A stretch of 64,000 nt of DNA from Nocardioides sp. zg-1230 (GCF_013155335.1 NZ_JABJQZ010000003.1:1-64000), one strand, 5' to 3'; shown: positions 42,670-52,147, counted from the first letter of the stretch. The notes: generated by a model from the sequence alone, not told the origin. Numbers and translations: made by a program.

Positions 42670-43258
42670 TCGACGGCTGCCAGCCGGGGTCGCGACCGAG
42701 CCGGGCCAGCAGCCGGTCGGTCACCGAGGCGTCCGGGCCGACCTCCACGGCGTCGGCACACACGCCCTCGGAGTGCAGCGCGGGGCCCCAGCCGTCGGCC
42801 GTGGCGTGCAGGTCGGCTGCCTCGGCGTCGCTGACCGACCACTCCTGCCCGGTGGCGCGGGCGACGTCGGAGCCGTGCACGACGAGGTCCCAGCCGTAGA
42901 AGTCGGCGATCGTGGCGGCGATCGTCGTCGGGCCGAAGTAGCCGTCGTACTCCCGGGCGGCCACGCCGTCGGCCGCGAGCACCGACGTGACGTGGGCGCG
43001 CTGGGCCCGCCACGCGGCGGCCGGGTCGGTGAGGTCGGGCTGGGGGCCGGCGGCCAGGCCCTGCCGTTCGAGGAAGTCACGCTGTGTCTCGAGCACATGG
43101 CCGACGACGTCGCGGGCGCTCCAGCCCTCGCACGGTGAGGGGACGTCCCACCGGCCCGTGGAGGCGTCGACCGCCTCCACGACCCGGGTGAACCGGTCGG
43201 CGCGCTGCTGGAACAGTGAGAGGAGGTCGTCGGTGGTCGGGGTCGTGGTCTGCGTCAT
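42662..43258 (-). CDS. TIGR03086/mycothiol-dependent-maleylpyruvate-isomerase-like (DinB fold) protein
   Basis: A 198-residue protein of the four-helix DinB-like metal-binding fold that in actinobacteria includes TIGR03086 proteins: SPCEGWSARDVVGHVLETQRDF (first metal His), then FYGWDLVVHGSDVARATGQ (second His), and a final helical tail. Such enzymes often use mycothiol. The substrate is not known. It is divergent from the AraC gene, so that regulator may act on it. Confidence 0.85.
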   Translation of the reverse strand: MTQTTTPTTDDLLSLFQQRADRFTRVVEAVDASTGRWDVPSPCEGWSARDVVGHVLETQRDFLERQGLAAGPQPDLTDPAAAWRAQRAHVTSVLAADGVAAREYDGYFGPTTIAATIADFYGWDLVVHGSDVARATGQEWSVSDAEAADLHATADGWGPALHSEGVCADAVEVGPDASVTDRLLARLGRDPGWQPSIS

Positions 43259-43309
43259 GTCCCCACTGTGGCTGCGCAGGCGTCGGGGGCGATTGTGATA
43301 ATCCGACAC

Positions 43310-44158
43310 ATGACCAACCGCACGGGGGCGGACGGCCCGCAGCGGGTGGACCCGATCGACCGGGCCCACCTGACGGGCGTGAGCCGGCCGTCGCCGCCGA
43401 TCCACCGCTATGCGCCGAGCGAGCGCCTCGCCGACCTGGTGGAGCGCTACTGGGTCCCCGTCTGGTCGCTGGCCGAGCCGTCGACGCAGAGCACGCTCCA
43501 ACACCCGGTCTGCCTGGTGGTCGTCAGCGACACCTATGCCCGCTTCTACGGTGTCACCCGCGGCCGGTCGAGCGTGACGCTGGAGGGCGACGGCTGGGCC
43601 GTGGGCACGATGCTCACCCCCGCCGCCGGCCGGCTGGTCCTCGGCCGGTCCGTCGCCGAGGTCGCCGACACCTGGGTCGACCTGCGCGACCTGCAGGTCG
43701 ACACCACCCTCCCCGACGACGTGCGCGCGGAGATGCAGGGTGACCCGCACGACCCCGCCGCCCACCTCGCCGCGATCGCGCACGTCGAGTCCTGGTTGGC
43801 CGGCCACCTGCCTGTCGACACGGCCGGCCACCTGGTCAACCGGCTGGTGGCCCGGCTCGGCGAGCAGCCCGAGATCACCCGGGTCGACGAGCTCGCCCGC
43901 GAGGCCGGGTTGTCCGAGCGCAGCCTGCAGCGGCTGGTGGAGCAGCGCATCGGACTCAGCCCGAAGTGGCTGCTGCAGCGACGTCGGTTGCACGACGCGG
44001 TGGAGGCGCTCAAGGCGGGACGCGGCAGCCTCGCCGAGATGGCGGCCGACCTGGGCTACGCCGACCAGGCCCACTTCACCCACGACTTCCGCACCGTCAC
44101 CGGCATGACGCCGGGGGACTACCTCAAGGACCAGCCCCTCAGACCGCCTCACGGGTGA
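43310..44158 (+). CDS. AraC family regulator
   Basis: A 282-residue protein with an N-terminal beta-barrel ligand domain of AraC type and two C-terminal helix-turn-helix motifs: VDELAREAGLSERSLQRLV and LAEMAADLGYADQAHFTHDFR, followed by the conserved GMTPGDYL. I start at the ATG at 43310, 51 bases from the divergent DinB-like gene; an in-frame ATG-like start at 43268 is less likely. It overlaps the AlkZ-like gene by 20 bases at the 3' ends. Confidence 0.88.
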   Translation: MTNRTGADGPQRVDPIDRAHLTGVSRPSPPIHRYAPSERLADLVERYWVPVWSLAEPSTQSTLQHPVCLVVVSDTYARFYGVTRGRSSVTLEGDGWAVGTMLTPAAGRLVLGRSVAEVADTWVDLRDLQVDTTLPDDVRAEMQGDPHDPAAHLAAIAHVESWLAGHLPVDTAGHLVNRLVARLGEQPEITRVDELAREAGLSERSLQRLVEQRIGLSPKWLLQRRRLHDAVEALKAGRGSLAEMAADLGYADQAHFTHDFRTVTGMTPGDYLKDQPLRPPHG

Positions 44159-45227
44159 GGGTCACCTCGGTGACCGTGATGCCCAGGGCCGACTCGAGGG
44201 CGGCCACGGGCCGGTCGAGCTCGGCCCGGCGCGGCCGCCTCGTCCGCGCGAACCACGTCACCTCGAGCGGACGACGGCGCGTCGTTCCGGCCGCCCGCCA
44301 GCGGCCGGTGATCCGTCCGTCGACGAGCAGCGGCGGGAGCAGCATCCCGTTGGACTCGTTCCACAGCCGTCGGTGGTGCTCGGGGTCCACGAACCGGTCG
44401 CGAGCCTTCGAGTCGTAGCCGCACAGCAGGGCGTCGAACTCCGGGAGCAGCCGCACGCCCGGCAGGTCCCGCGGCGCGGGGGCGTCCGGCAGGTCGAGGT
44501 ACACCCGCCCGCCGGGCCCCTCCTGCTCGACCACCTCCAGGCCGGCGAGCCCGTCCGCCACCGCCGCGAGCGGGATGCCGGCCCACCAGGCGACGTCCTG
44601 CCGCGACGACGGACCGTGGGCCCGGAGGTGGTGTCGGACGACGTCGGTCAGCGTGGCCGGCCCGGTGCGGTCGAAGGTGCCGTAGACCGGCTTGCCCTGC
44701 CCCTCCCAGCGGTCACCCGAGGCCGGACGCCGCACGAGGCCGCCGTGGGCGAAGCCGAGGTAGCGGCCCGGACCCGCCGCGGCCGCGTCGAGCGCGGCGG
44801 GGGCGTGGCGGCCCAGCCACGCGTCGACGTGGGCGCGGAGCTGGTCCGGGGTGCGCCACTCGCGGGCGTGGCCCTCGAGGGAGGTCCACAGGTCGGCGAG
44901 CTGCACGTCGCTGAGGCCGAGCAGGCGCGCCCAGCGCGGGTGCTGCCCGACGCGGGTCGCCTCTGCGAGCACGGTGTAGCCCTCGGGCGTGGCCGTGTGG
45001 ACGGTGCCGCGGATCGTGCTCCCGCGAACGATCTCCCCGGCGTCGTACGCCGCGGTGATCTCGGCATGGGTGACCCCGGGGAACCGCGCGCCGAGGCCGA
45101 TGAAGGCCGAGCGCGCCGTCTGCGTCTGCAGGTCGCCGATGGCCCCCACCCGGCCGGCCACCGTGCCGGGGTCGTCGGGGAACTGGCGGGACAGAGACGC
45201 AGCTGCCAGGTCGTCCCAGCTGAGCAT
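44139..45227 (-). CDS. winged-helix (HTH_42) AlkZ-like DNA glycosylase
   Basis: A 362-residue protein of the HTH_42/DUF1006 family. The catalytic QxQ pattern appears as LQTQTARSAF near residue 34, and several winged-helix units follow (EIVRGSTIRGTVHT, then LTDVVRHHLRAHGPSSRQDVAWWAG). Members such as AlkZ and YcaQ unhook DNA crosslinks or remove alkylated purines. The repair role is inferred from family and motif. Confidence 0.82.
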   Translation of the reverse strand: MLSWDDLAAASLSRQFPDDPGTVAGRVGAIGDLQTQTARSAFIGLGARFPGVTHAEITAAYDAGEIVRGSTIRGTVHTATPEGYTVLAEATRVGQHPRWARLLGLSDVQLADLWTSLEGHAREWRTPDQLRAHVDAWLGRHAPAALDAAAAGPGRYLGFAHGGLVRRPASGDRWEGQGKPVYGTFDRTGPATLTDVVRHHLRAHGPSSRQDVAWWAGIPLAAVADGLAGLEVVEQEGPGGRVYLDLPDAPAPRDLPGVRLLPEFDALLCGYDSKARDRFVDPEHHRRLWNESNGMLLPPLLVDGRITGRWRAAGTTRRRPLEVTWFARTRRPRRAELDRPVAALESALGITVTEVTLTREAV

Positions 45228-45257
45228 GCCGTCACCCTAGTGCGGCGCCGGGACCTG

Positions 45258-46199
45258 CTACTGCGATTCCGACGGGAACCCGCCGGCCCGGAGCAGCGCC
45301 CCGGGCAGGCGCTTGCCGAGCCGCTGCTCCAGCCAGGCGGTCGTCACCGTGGTGGTGGCGAGGTCCAGGCCGGTGTCCACGCCCATCCGGTCGAAGAGGT
45401 AGACGAGGTCCTCCGTGGCCACGTTGCCCGTCGCGTTGGGGGCGAACGGGCAGCCGCCCGTCCCGCCGATGCTGGCGTCGAGCGTGCGGACCCCCGCGGC
45501 ATGGGCGGCCACGGCGTTGGCCACGCCGGTGTGCCGGGTGTCGTGGAGGTGGAGGCGGAGGGGTACGTCGACCCCGGAGCCGGCGGCCACCTCGCGCGCC
45601 AGGGCGAGCCGGGACGTGACCTGGGTCGGCACGGCCACCCCGATGGTGTCGGCCAGCGCCAGCTCGTCGGGCCCCCCGTCGACCACACGGCCGAGCACCT
45701 CGCGCAACCGCTCCTCGGGGACCTCGCCCTCGAACGGGCAGCCGAAGGCGGCACCGATGGTGACGGTCGTGAAGAGCCCCGCCTCGCGGGCCCTGCCGAC
45801 GAGCGCGGCGGCCTGCCGGCAGGCCTCCTCGGTGGTGACGCCCTGGTTGCGCAGGCAGAAGGTGTCGGTCGCCACGACGACGACGTCGACCTCGTCCACC
45901 CCGGCCCCCAGGGCGCGGTCGAGGCCGCGGTCGTTCATGACCAGGCCGGCATAGGAGACCCCGTCGGGACGGGGGAGAGCAGCCATCACCTCGTCGGCGT
46001 CGGCCATCTGCGGCACCCGGGCAGGGTTGACGAAGCTGGTCACCTCGATGCGGCGGGCGCCGGCGCGCACCGCCCGCTCCACGAGCTCGACCTTGTCCGC
46101 GGTCGAGAGGATCGTGCTCTCGTTCTGCAGGCCGTCGCGAGGAGCCACCTCGACGATGCCCATCCGGCCGAGGCGGTCCGTCGCGTCCGGCGCTGTCAC
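45258..46199 (-). CDS. HMG-CoA lyase-like (HMGL) carbon-carbon lyase
   Basis: A 313-residue protein with VEVAPRDGLQNE (metal/Arg/Asp start of the barrel), HLHDTRHTGVANA (two metal His), and GGTGGCPFAPNATGN with the catalytic Cys. HMGL enzymes cleave 3-hydroxy-3-methylglutaryl-CoA or related 3-hydroxyacyl-CoA to acetyl-CoA and a keto acid. It is last in the catabolic operon and overlaps the hydrolase gene by four bases. The CoA transferase at the head of the operon would supply the CoA ester. Confidence 0.92.
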   Translation of the reverse strand: MTAPDATDRLGRMGIVEVAPRDGLQNESTILSTADKVELVERAVRAGARRIEVTSFVNPARVPQMADADEVMAALPRPDGVSYAGLVMNDRGLDRALGAGVDEVDVVVVATDTFCLRNQGVTTEEACRQAAALVGRAREAGLFTTVTIGAAFGCPFEGEVPEERLREVLGRVVDGGPDELALADTIGVAVPTQVTSRLALAREVAAGSGVDVPLRLHLHDTRHTGVANAVAAHAAGVRTLDASIGGTGGCPFAPNATGNVATEDLVYLFDRMGVDTGLDLATTTVTTAWLEQRLGKRLPGALLRAGGFPSESQ

Positions 46200-46834
46200 C
46201 GGTCACCGCCTCGTGCGTCGGCGAGGTAGTCGAGGGCCGTCGCCTCGTCGACCACCTCGGCGTACTTGGCCGCCAGGTCGCGCAGGTTGGACGCGTGGGG
46301 CTCGGGGGCGCGGTCGCCGACCGCGTCCGCGACCACCAGCGGCACGAAGCCGTGCTGGATCGCGTCGACGGCCGTGGCGCGGATGCACCCGCTGGTGCTG
46401 ACGCCGATCACGACCACGGTGTCGATGCCGCGCGCGTGCAGGGTGGAGGCCAGGGAGGTGCCGAAGAACGCACTTGCGTACTGCTTGACGACCACCAGCT
46501 CGTCGTCCGTCGGCGCGACGGGTGCCATCAGCTCGCCCATCGGCCCGTCGCCGACGAGGTCCCGCAGCGCGGGGACCTTGCGGAAGAACACCCCACCGTC
46601 CGCCCCGCCGGCGGCGTAGCGCACGCGGGTGTGCACCACCGGGACCTCGTGCTGCCGGGCCGCCGCCAGCACCCGGGCGGCGGAGTGCAGGCAGGCGTCG
46701 TCGGGCAGGCACAGTGCGCTGGCGGGGTCGAAGTAGGCCCGCATCATGTCGACGGCGAGGACGACCGGGGACGCGCCCGGCCGGAGCGAGCCCCCGAAGG
46801 GGTCGCCCGGTGGCAGCGTGGACTCGTCAGTCAC
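46196..46834 (-). CDS. isochorismatase-family cysteine hydrolase
   Basis: A 212-residue cysteine hydrolase with the catalytic triad visible: Asp in VVLAVDMMRAYF (about residue 29), Lys in VVVKQYASAFFGT (about 117), and Cys in GVSTSGCIRATAVDA (about 150). The family includes N-carbamoylsarcosine amidohydrolase and other amidases. Between hydantoinase genes and an HMGL, it probably hydrolyses the amide or carbamoyl product of ring opening. It lies six bases after hyuB. Confidence 0.88.
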   Translation of the reverse strand: MTDESTLPPGDPFGGSLRPGASPVVLAVDMMRAYFDPASALCLPDDACLHSAARVLAAARQHEVPVVHTRVRYAAGGADGGVFFRKVPALRDLVGDGPMGELMAPVAPTDDELVVVKQYASAFFGTSLASTLHARGIDTVVVIGVSTSGCIRATAVDAIQHGFVPLVVADAVGDRAPEPHASNLRDLAAKYAEVVDEATALDYLADARGGDR

Positions 46835-46840
46835 GTGGGG

Positions 46841-48712
46841 TCACCGGGGGATCGGGGGCCGCGGAGCGGGCAGGCCGGTCTCCTCGAGGGCGCGCTCGAG
46901 GATCGTCTCCAGCGGCGGACCCATGTCGAAGGTGGGCAGCGGGTCGGGCCGTCCGGCGCCCAGCTCGCTGCGCAGCGACTCGGTCGCGGCGACGTCGACC
47001 GTGCCGGCCTCGTCGCACACGACGCCGTACCTGCGGGCGCCGTCGGCCGAGACGAGGCCGCGCCTGACCTCGAGCCCGACCAGGTCGGGGTCACGGGCGA
47101 GCGGGTCGCCCCAGCCGCCGCCGCCCCAGGTCACGAAGTGCAGCAGGTCGCCACGCGCCACGGGTACGTCGTGCACCTTGCTGCCGAGGACCTCGGTCGT
47201 GCCGTCTGCCCGCTCGAGCCACTTGCGGCCGCGAGCGCCGGGCTCGCCGCCGTTGACGCCCCAGGGATAGGTGAGCCAGCGGTCGTCGTGGATCGCGATG
47301 GTGCCGGCCTCGAGGAAGCGGTAGGCCACGTCGACGCCGTTGCCGCCGCGGTGCACGCCCGCGCCTCCGGTGTCGGCCACGGTCTCCCAGCGCTCGATGC
47401 GGAGCGGGTAGTAGGACTCGAGGTACTCGCAGGGGATGTTGACGAACGACGGCCACAGCGAGTGGCCGTCGGGGCCGTCGCCGATCGGGCGGCCGGGGAT
47501 GCCGCCGAAGCCGATGGAGTAGAGCTGGAACCACTCGCCCTTCCGGTCGCCCTCTCCGTAGGTGCCGGAGTACATGAAGTGCGGTGAGGACGAGAAGCCG
47601 GCGGCGTTGAGCAGGTCGGGGTTGGTCTGGCCGAGCAGACCGCCGAAGAGGTCGAACACGCGACCGATGCCGTGGTTGCGGGCGTTGAGCGCGGCCGGGT
47701 ACTGGGGCTTCCAGAACGAGTCGTCCGGGATCTCGACGTCGACGAGGGGGTAGAAGCCGTCGTTCCAGAGGATCTGCGGGTCGGCCACGGTGATCATGTA
47801 GATCCCGAAGAACATCCGGACGAGGTTCTCGTTGATGTAGTAGTTGATCGGTCCCTGGGCCTGCGGGCTGCTGCCGGTGAAGTCGAGCAGCACCTTGTCG
47901 CCGGTGCGGGTGAGGCTCAGCTTGAGCTCGTAGGGCCCGTAGCCGAGACCGTCGTCGCAGATGTAGTCGGTGAAGGACAGGGTCTTGCCCTCCTCGAACA
48001 CCATCGCCAGGAGCGTCTTCATCGCGCGGTAGTTGCGGTCGAGCAGCGCGTCGAGCGCCGAGTTGTAGGTGTCCACGCCGAAGCGGGCGCACAGCTCCTG
48101 CACGCGGCGGGCGGCCGTGCGGCAGGCGGCGACGATGCCGTTGAGGTCGGCGCGGTTCCAGTCGGGCTTGCGGACCTGGTTGAGGATGATCCGCAGCGCG
48201 TCGTCGTCGAGCACTCCCTTCTTGTAGAGCCGGAAGGGCGGGATGACGACGCCCTCCTCGTAGATGGTGCGCGCGTCCGTCGGCATGGACGCCGGGGTCT
48301 TGCCGCCGACGTCGGACATGTGGCCGAACATCGACGACCAGCCCACGATGCGGCCGTCGAAGAAGATCGGCATCACCACCAGCCAGTCGTTCGCGTGGCT
48401 GATCGCCGCGCCGCACGAGTAGGGGTCCGACGTCAGCAGGACGTCGCCCTCCTCGATCGTGCCGTCGAAGTTGTCGAGGAAGTCGGGGATGGACAGCCCG
48501 AACTGGCCGACCATCATCTTGCCGTCGCGGTTCGCGATGAGCGGGAACTCGTCGTGCTGCTCGCGGATGCCGGGGGAGAGGGCGGTGCGGAACAGCACCT
48601 CGTCCATCTCGTAGCGGGCGTTGCGCAGGGCGTTCTCGACGAGGTCGAGGGTCACCAGGTCCACCTCCACCTGCTGCATCGGGGAGGTGTTGGTCTCGAT
48701 CAGGCGTGCCAT
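46841..48712 (-). CDS. hyuB: hydantoinase/oxoprolinase subunit B family
   Basis: A 623-residue protein of the HyuB/acetone-carboxylase-alpha family: DLVENALRNARYEMDEVLFRTALSPGIREQHDEFP at the start (quoted in part) and a SDPYSCGAAISHANDWLVV segment. With HyuA it forms ATP-dependent enzymes such as N-methylhydantoinase, 5-oxoprolinase or acetophenone carboxylase. Three bases separate it from hyuA, so the two are cotranslated. The substrate is not fixed by sequence alone. Confidence 0.93.
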   Translation of the reverse strand: MARLIETNTSPMQQVEVDLVTLDLVENALRNARYEMDEVLFRTALSPGIREQHDEFPLIANRDGKMMVGQFGLSIPDFLDNFDGTIEEGDVLLTSDPYSCGAAISHANDWLVVMPIFFDGRIVGWSSMFGHMSDVGGKTPASMPTDARTIYEEGVVIPPFRLYKKGVLDDDALRIILNQVRKPDWNRADLNGIVAACRTAARRVQELCARFGVDTYNSALDALLDRNYRAMKTLLAMVFEEGKTLSFTDYICDDGLGYGPYELKLSLTRTGDKVLLDFTGSSPQAQGPINYYINENLVRMFFGIYMITVADPQILWNDGFYPLVDVEIPDDSFWKPQYPAALNARNHGIGRVFDLFGGLLGQTNPDLLNAAGFSSSPHFMYSGTYGEGDRKGEWFQLYSIGFGGIPGRPIGDGPDGHSLWPSFVNIPCEYLESYYPLRIERWETVADTGGAGVHRGGNGVDVAYRFLEAGTIAIHDDRWLTYPWGVNGGEPGARGRKWLERADGTTEVLGSKVHDVPVARGDLLHFVTWGGGGWGDPLARDPDLVGLEVRRGLVSADGARRYGVVCDEAGTVDVAATESLRSELGAGRPDPLPTFDMGPPLETILERALEETGLPAPRPPIPR

Positions 48713-48715
48713 GGC

Positions 48716-50791
48716 TCAGCCCTCCTGGCTCTGGTCGACGGGTCGGATGAGGAGGCTGCCGCTCGGATGGACGGTGGCGGCGTGGTCCCGCAGGACGAGG
48801 GTGGTGGAGTCCATCTCGGTGATCACGGCGGGCCCGGTGACGACGTTTCCGGCCAGGAGCAGCGAACGGTCGTAGACGTCGGCGTCCACCATCGCGCCGT
48901 CGGACCAGATCCGGTGCTGCTCCACCCGAGCGGCCGAGGGGTCGGCGCCGCCGTCCTCCAGCTGGACGGACCCGACCTCGGGCCGGGGAGCGTCGGCGGT
49001 GGCGCGCAGCGTCACGAGCTCGTGCTCGGCGTCGAGCACGAAGGAGAACAACCGGTCGTGCTCGGTGTCGAACGCCTTGCCGAGCGCCGCGAGTCCTCCG
49101 CCGCTGCCGTCGAAGGCGTCGATGTCGACCGGCACCGGGATCTCGAACCCCTGGCCGTGGTAGCGCAGGTCCGCGGAGTAGGTCACCCGGAGGTCGTCCT
49201 CGGGCACGCCCTCGGCCGTCAGCGTCCCGCGCGCCGACGCGGCGAGGTCGTCGAGGATGGCGCGCAGGTCGTCGTCGGTGAGCTCGGAGAAGCGGCGTAC
49301 GAGGGTGCGGACCGCCTCGTCGCGCAGGCTGGTCGTCGCATCCCCGTAGGCGCAGAGCACCCCGGGCGAGGGCGGGATGATGACCGGCCACGAGCCCGTG
49401 AGCCGGCCGAGTGCGTTGGCGTGCAGCGGTCCGGCCCCGCCGAAGGCGACGAGCGCGAAGTCGCGGGGGTCGAAGCCCTGCTGCACCGAGACCAGGCGCA
49501 GGGCGCCGAACATGTTCTCGTTGACGATGTCGATGATGCCGGCCGCCGCGGCCTCGACGGAGTCGAGCCCGGTGGCGTCGGCGATGGTCTGCACGGCGGC
49601 GCGGGCCGCGTCAGGGTCGAGGGCGACCTCGCCACCGGCGAGCGCGCTCGGGAGGTGGCCGAGCACCACGTTGGCGTCGGTGACGGTCGGCTCGGTCCCA
49701 CCGGCTGCGTACGCCGCCGGGCCGGGCGCCGCACCGGCTGACTGGGGGCCGACCCGCAGTGCCTGGGTCAGCGGCGGGACGTGGGCGATGGACCCGCCGC
49801 CGGCACCCACCGTGCGGACGTCGACCGACGTCGCGCGCACCTTGAGGTCACCCACGGTGGTCTCGCGGCCGATGCGGGGTGCGAGGTCCTCGACGAGCGC
49901 GACGTCGGTCGACGTGCCGCCCATGTCGAAGGTGAGGAAGTTGCGGTGGCCGGTCTGGGCGGCCACCCACGCGGCACCCGTCACGCCTCCTGCGGGTCCC
50001 GAGAGCAGGAGGTTCACCGGGTTGTCCGATGCCACGCCCGCCGAGACGAGCCCGCCGTCGCTGCGCAGGATCGACAGCGAGCCGCTGACGCCCGAGTCGC
50101 GCAGCTGGTCCTCGAGGTTGGCGACGTAGCGCCTCACCTGCGGCTGGACCGCGGCGTTGGCCACCGTGGTGATCGTGCGCTCGTACTCCCGCAGCTCGGG
50201 CAGCACCGACGACGACAGCGACACCGCGATGCCGGGCAGCTCCTCCGCGGCGATCTCGCCGACCCGTTGCTCGTGGGCGGCGTTGGCGTAGGAGTTGATC
50301 AGGCTGATGCTGAGGGCCTCGATGCCGCGGCCGGCCAGCGCTCGCAGCTGGGTGCGTACGTCGTCCTCGTCGAGCTCGGTGACCACCGTGCCGTCGCTGG
50401 CGATGCGCCCGCGCACCTCGACGGTGTCCTCCAGCGCGGCCAGGGGCTCGGGCTTGGGCCAGATGATCCAGCCGGCCAGGCCCCCGGGGACGAAGGACCG
50501 GGCGATCTGCAGCACCTGGCGGAACCCGTGGGTCGTCACGAGCCCGACCCGGGCGCCCTTGCCCTCGAGGATGGCGTTGGTCGCGACCGTCGTGCCGTGG
50601 AAGACGTCGCCGACCGACGTCCGCTCGATGCCGGCGGCCGCGCAGGCCTGGTCGATGCCGCGCAGCACGCCCACGGACTGGTCCTCGGGGGTGGAGGAGG
50701 TCTTGGCGCGGAACGTCGCGCCCGAGTCCTCGTCGATCAACAGGATGTCGGTGAACGTGCCACCCACGTCGACGCCGAGCCGGTAGGTCAT
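48716..50791 (-). CDS. hyuA: hydantoinase/oxoprolinase subunit A family
   Basis: A 691-residue protein with an ASKHA-type ATP site: RLGVDVGGTFTDILL at the N-terminus, HGTTVATNAILEGKGA, and FDMGGTSTDVALVED near residue 285. It activates the carbonyl of a cyclic amide or ketone by phosphorylation for HyuB. It is second in the operon, 32 bases after the CoA transferase stop. Family membership is firm; N-methylhydantoinase versus carboxylase function is open. Confidence 0.94.
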   Translation of the reverse strand: MTYRLGVDVGGTFTDILLIDEDSGATFRAKTSSTPEDQSVGVLRGIDQACAAAGIERTSVGDVFHGTTVATNAILEGKGARVGLVTTHGFRQVLQIARSFVPGGLAGWIIWPKPEPLAALEDTVEVRGRIASDGTVVTELDEDDVRTQLRALAGRGIEALSISLINSYANAAHEQRVGEIAAEELPGIAVSLSSSVLPELREYERTITTVANAAVQPQVRRYVANLEDQLRDSGVSGSLSILRSDGGLVSAGVASDNPVNLLLSGPAGGVTGAAWVAAQTGHRNFLTFDMGGTSTDVALVEDLAPRIGRETTVGDLKVRATSVDVRTVGAGGGSIAHVPPLTQALRVGPQSAGAAPGPAAYAAGGTEPTVTDANVVLGHLPSALAGGEVALDPDAARAAVQTIADATGLDSVEAAAAGIIDIVNENMFGALRLVSVQQGFDPRDFALVAFGGAGPLHANALGRLTGSWPVIIPPSPGVLCAYGDATTSLRDEAVRTLVRRFSELTDDDLRAILDDLAASARGTLTAEGVPEDDLRVTYSADLRYHGQGFEIPVPVDIDAFDGSGGGLAALGKAFDTEHDRLFSFVLDAEHELVTLRATADAPRPEVGSVQLEDGGADPSAARVEQHRIWSDGAMVDADVYDRSLLLAGNVVTGPAVITEMDSTTLVLRDHAATVHPSGSLLIRPVDQSQEG

Positions 50792-50823
50792 GCTGCTCTC
50801 CCTTGGTGGTCGTGTGGTGCGGT

Positions 50824-52029
50824 TCAGATGACGCCGTCGGCGCGCAGGGACGACAGCTCGTCGTCCCCGAGTCCGAGCAGGCCCCGGTAGACCGCGTCGT
50901 TGTGCTCGCCGAGGGCCGGTCCGACGTGGCGGACCGACCCGGGGCTCTCCGAGAGCTTGGGGGCGACGTTGTGCATCGCGAACTCACCCAGGTCCGGGTG
51001 GGCCAGGCGGACGATCGCCTCACGGGCGGCGAAGTGCTCGTCGGCCAGCATGTCCTTGGCGCGGAAGATGCGCCCCGCCGGTACGCCGCCGGCGTGCAGG
51101 CGCTCGAGGAGGTCGTCGGCCGCCACCGTCGTGCTCCACTCGGCGATCAGGCCGTCGAGCTCCTCCATGTGCTTCCCCCGGGCGCCGTGGGTGGCGTAGT
51201 GCTCGTGGGTCGCCAGCTCCGGGCGGCCCATCACGTCGGCGAGCCGGCGGAACACGGTGTCCTGGTTGGCAGCGATGAGGACCATCTCGCCGTCGGCGGT
51301 GGGGTAGACGTTGCTCGGCGAGACGTTGGGCAGCGTGGTGCCGGTCCGCTCGCGCTGGTAGCCGGCCACCTGCCACTCGGGCACGAGCGACTCCATCAGG
51401 GCCAGCACGGCCTCGTAGATGGCGGAGTCGACCACCTGGCCGCGACCGGTGCGGCCGCGCTGGTGCAGGGCGACGAGGGTGCCCAGGCAGGCGAAGGTGG
51501 CCGCGAGGGAGTCGCCGAGGGAGACGCCCGAGCGAGCGGGCGGGCGGTCCGGGTCGCCGGTCACGTAGCGGATCCCGCCCATCGCCTCGCCGATCGAGCC
51601 GTAGCCCGCGCGGGCGGCGTACGGACCGGTCTGGCCGAAGCCCGTGACCCGGGTGACGACCAGGCCGGGGTTGGTCTCCCACAGCGTCTCGGGAGCCAGG
51701 CCCCAGCGCTCGAGGGTGCCGGGTCGGAAGTTCTCGATGAGCACGTCGGCGTCGGCGAGGAGGCGCCGGACCAGGTCCTGACCGCGCTCGGTGCGCAGGT
51801 CCGCGGTGACCGACTTCTTGTTGCGCGCCACCACGGGCCACCACAGCGACTGCCCGTAGGGCTTCTCGCGGCCCCACTGGCGCATCGGGTCACCGTGGGC
51901 CGGGTCCTCGACCTTGATGACCTCCGCCCCGAAGTCACCGAGGAGCTGGCCGCAGAACGGGCCGGCCAGGAGCTGGCCGAGCTCGACGACGCGGAGGTCG
52001 TCGAGAGGGAGGGCGGACGAGGGGGGCAC
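50824..52029 (-). CDS. CaiB/BaiF family CoA transferase
   Basis: A 401-residue class III CoA transferase from the GTG at 52029, which has GAAAGG six bases before it. Visible: LDDLRVVELGQLLAGPFCGQLLGDFGAEVIKVEDP, with the catalytic Asp region around GDSLAA and GFGQTGPYAARAGYG (quoted in parts). It moves CoA between carboxylic acids. It is the first gene of the five-gene catabolic operon, divergent from gntR. A TTGCATAC box lies just upstream of its start. Confidence 0.9.
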   Translation of the reverse strand: MPPSSALPLDDLRVVELGQLLAGPFCGQLLGDFGAEVIKVEDPAHGDPMRQWGREKPYGQSLWWPVVARNKKSVTADLRTERGQDLVRRLLADADVLIENFRPGTLERWGLAPETLWETNPGLVVTRVTGFGQTGPYAARAGYGSIGEAMGGIRYVTGDPDRPPARSGVSLGDSLAATFACLGTLVALHQRGRTGRGQVVDSAIYEAVLALMESLVPEWQVAGYQRERTGTTLPNVSPSNVYPTADGEMVLIAANQDTVFRRLADVMGRPELATHEHYATHGARGKHMEELDGLIAEWSTTVAADDLLERLHAGGVPAGRIFRAKDMLADEHFAAREAIVRLAHPDLGEFAMHNVAPKLSESPGSVRHVGPALGEHNDAVYRGLLGLGDDELSSLRADGVI

Positions 52030-52038
52030 GCACGGCCT

Positions 52039-52050
52039 TTCGTATGCAAC
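52039..52050. promoter_or_regulatory. GntR operator candidate, operon side
   Basis: TTCGTATGCAAC, read on the minus strand as GTTGCATACGAA, shares TTGCATAC(A/G)A with the box at 52136-52147. It lies 10 bases before the CoA transferase start. Confidence 0.5.
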
Positions 52051-52135
52051 CTGGACCCACTGTGTGAGGCAGGTCATAGTGGACGACGCCGACGCTAGCG
52101 AGGTACAGCCGCAGGCGTCAACGGTCGATCCATGA

Positions 52136-52147
52136 ATTGCATACAAT
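52136..52147. promoter_or_regulatory. GntR operator candidate, gntR side
   Basis: ATTGCATACAAT, an imperfect palindrome typical of FCD-subfamily operators (TTGTATGCAA class). It includes a TACAAT at 52142-52147 that could be the gntR -10. Confidence 0.55.

Noticed and set aside
47672-49741. A 689-codon plus-strand open frame opposite hyuA/hyuB
   Set aside because: It is antisense to two well-supported genes and has no recognisable domain.
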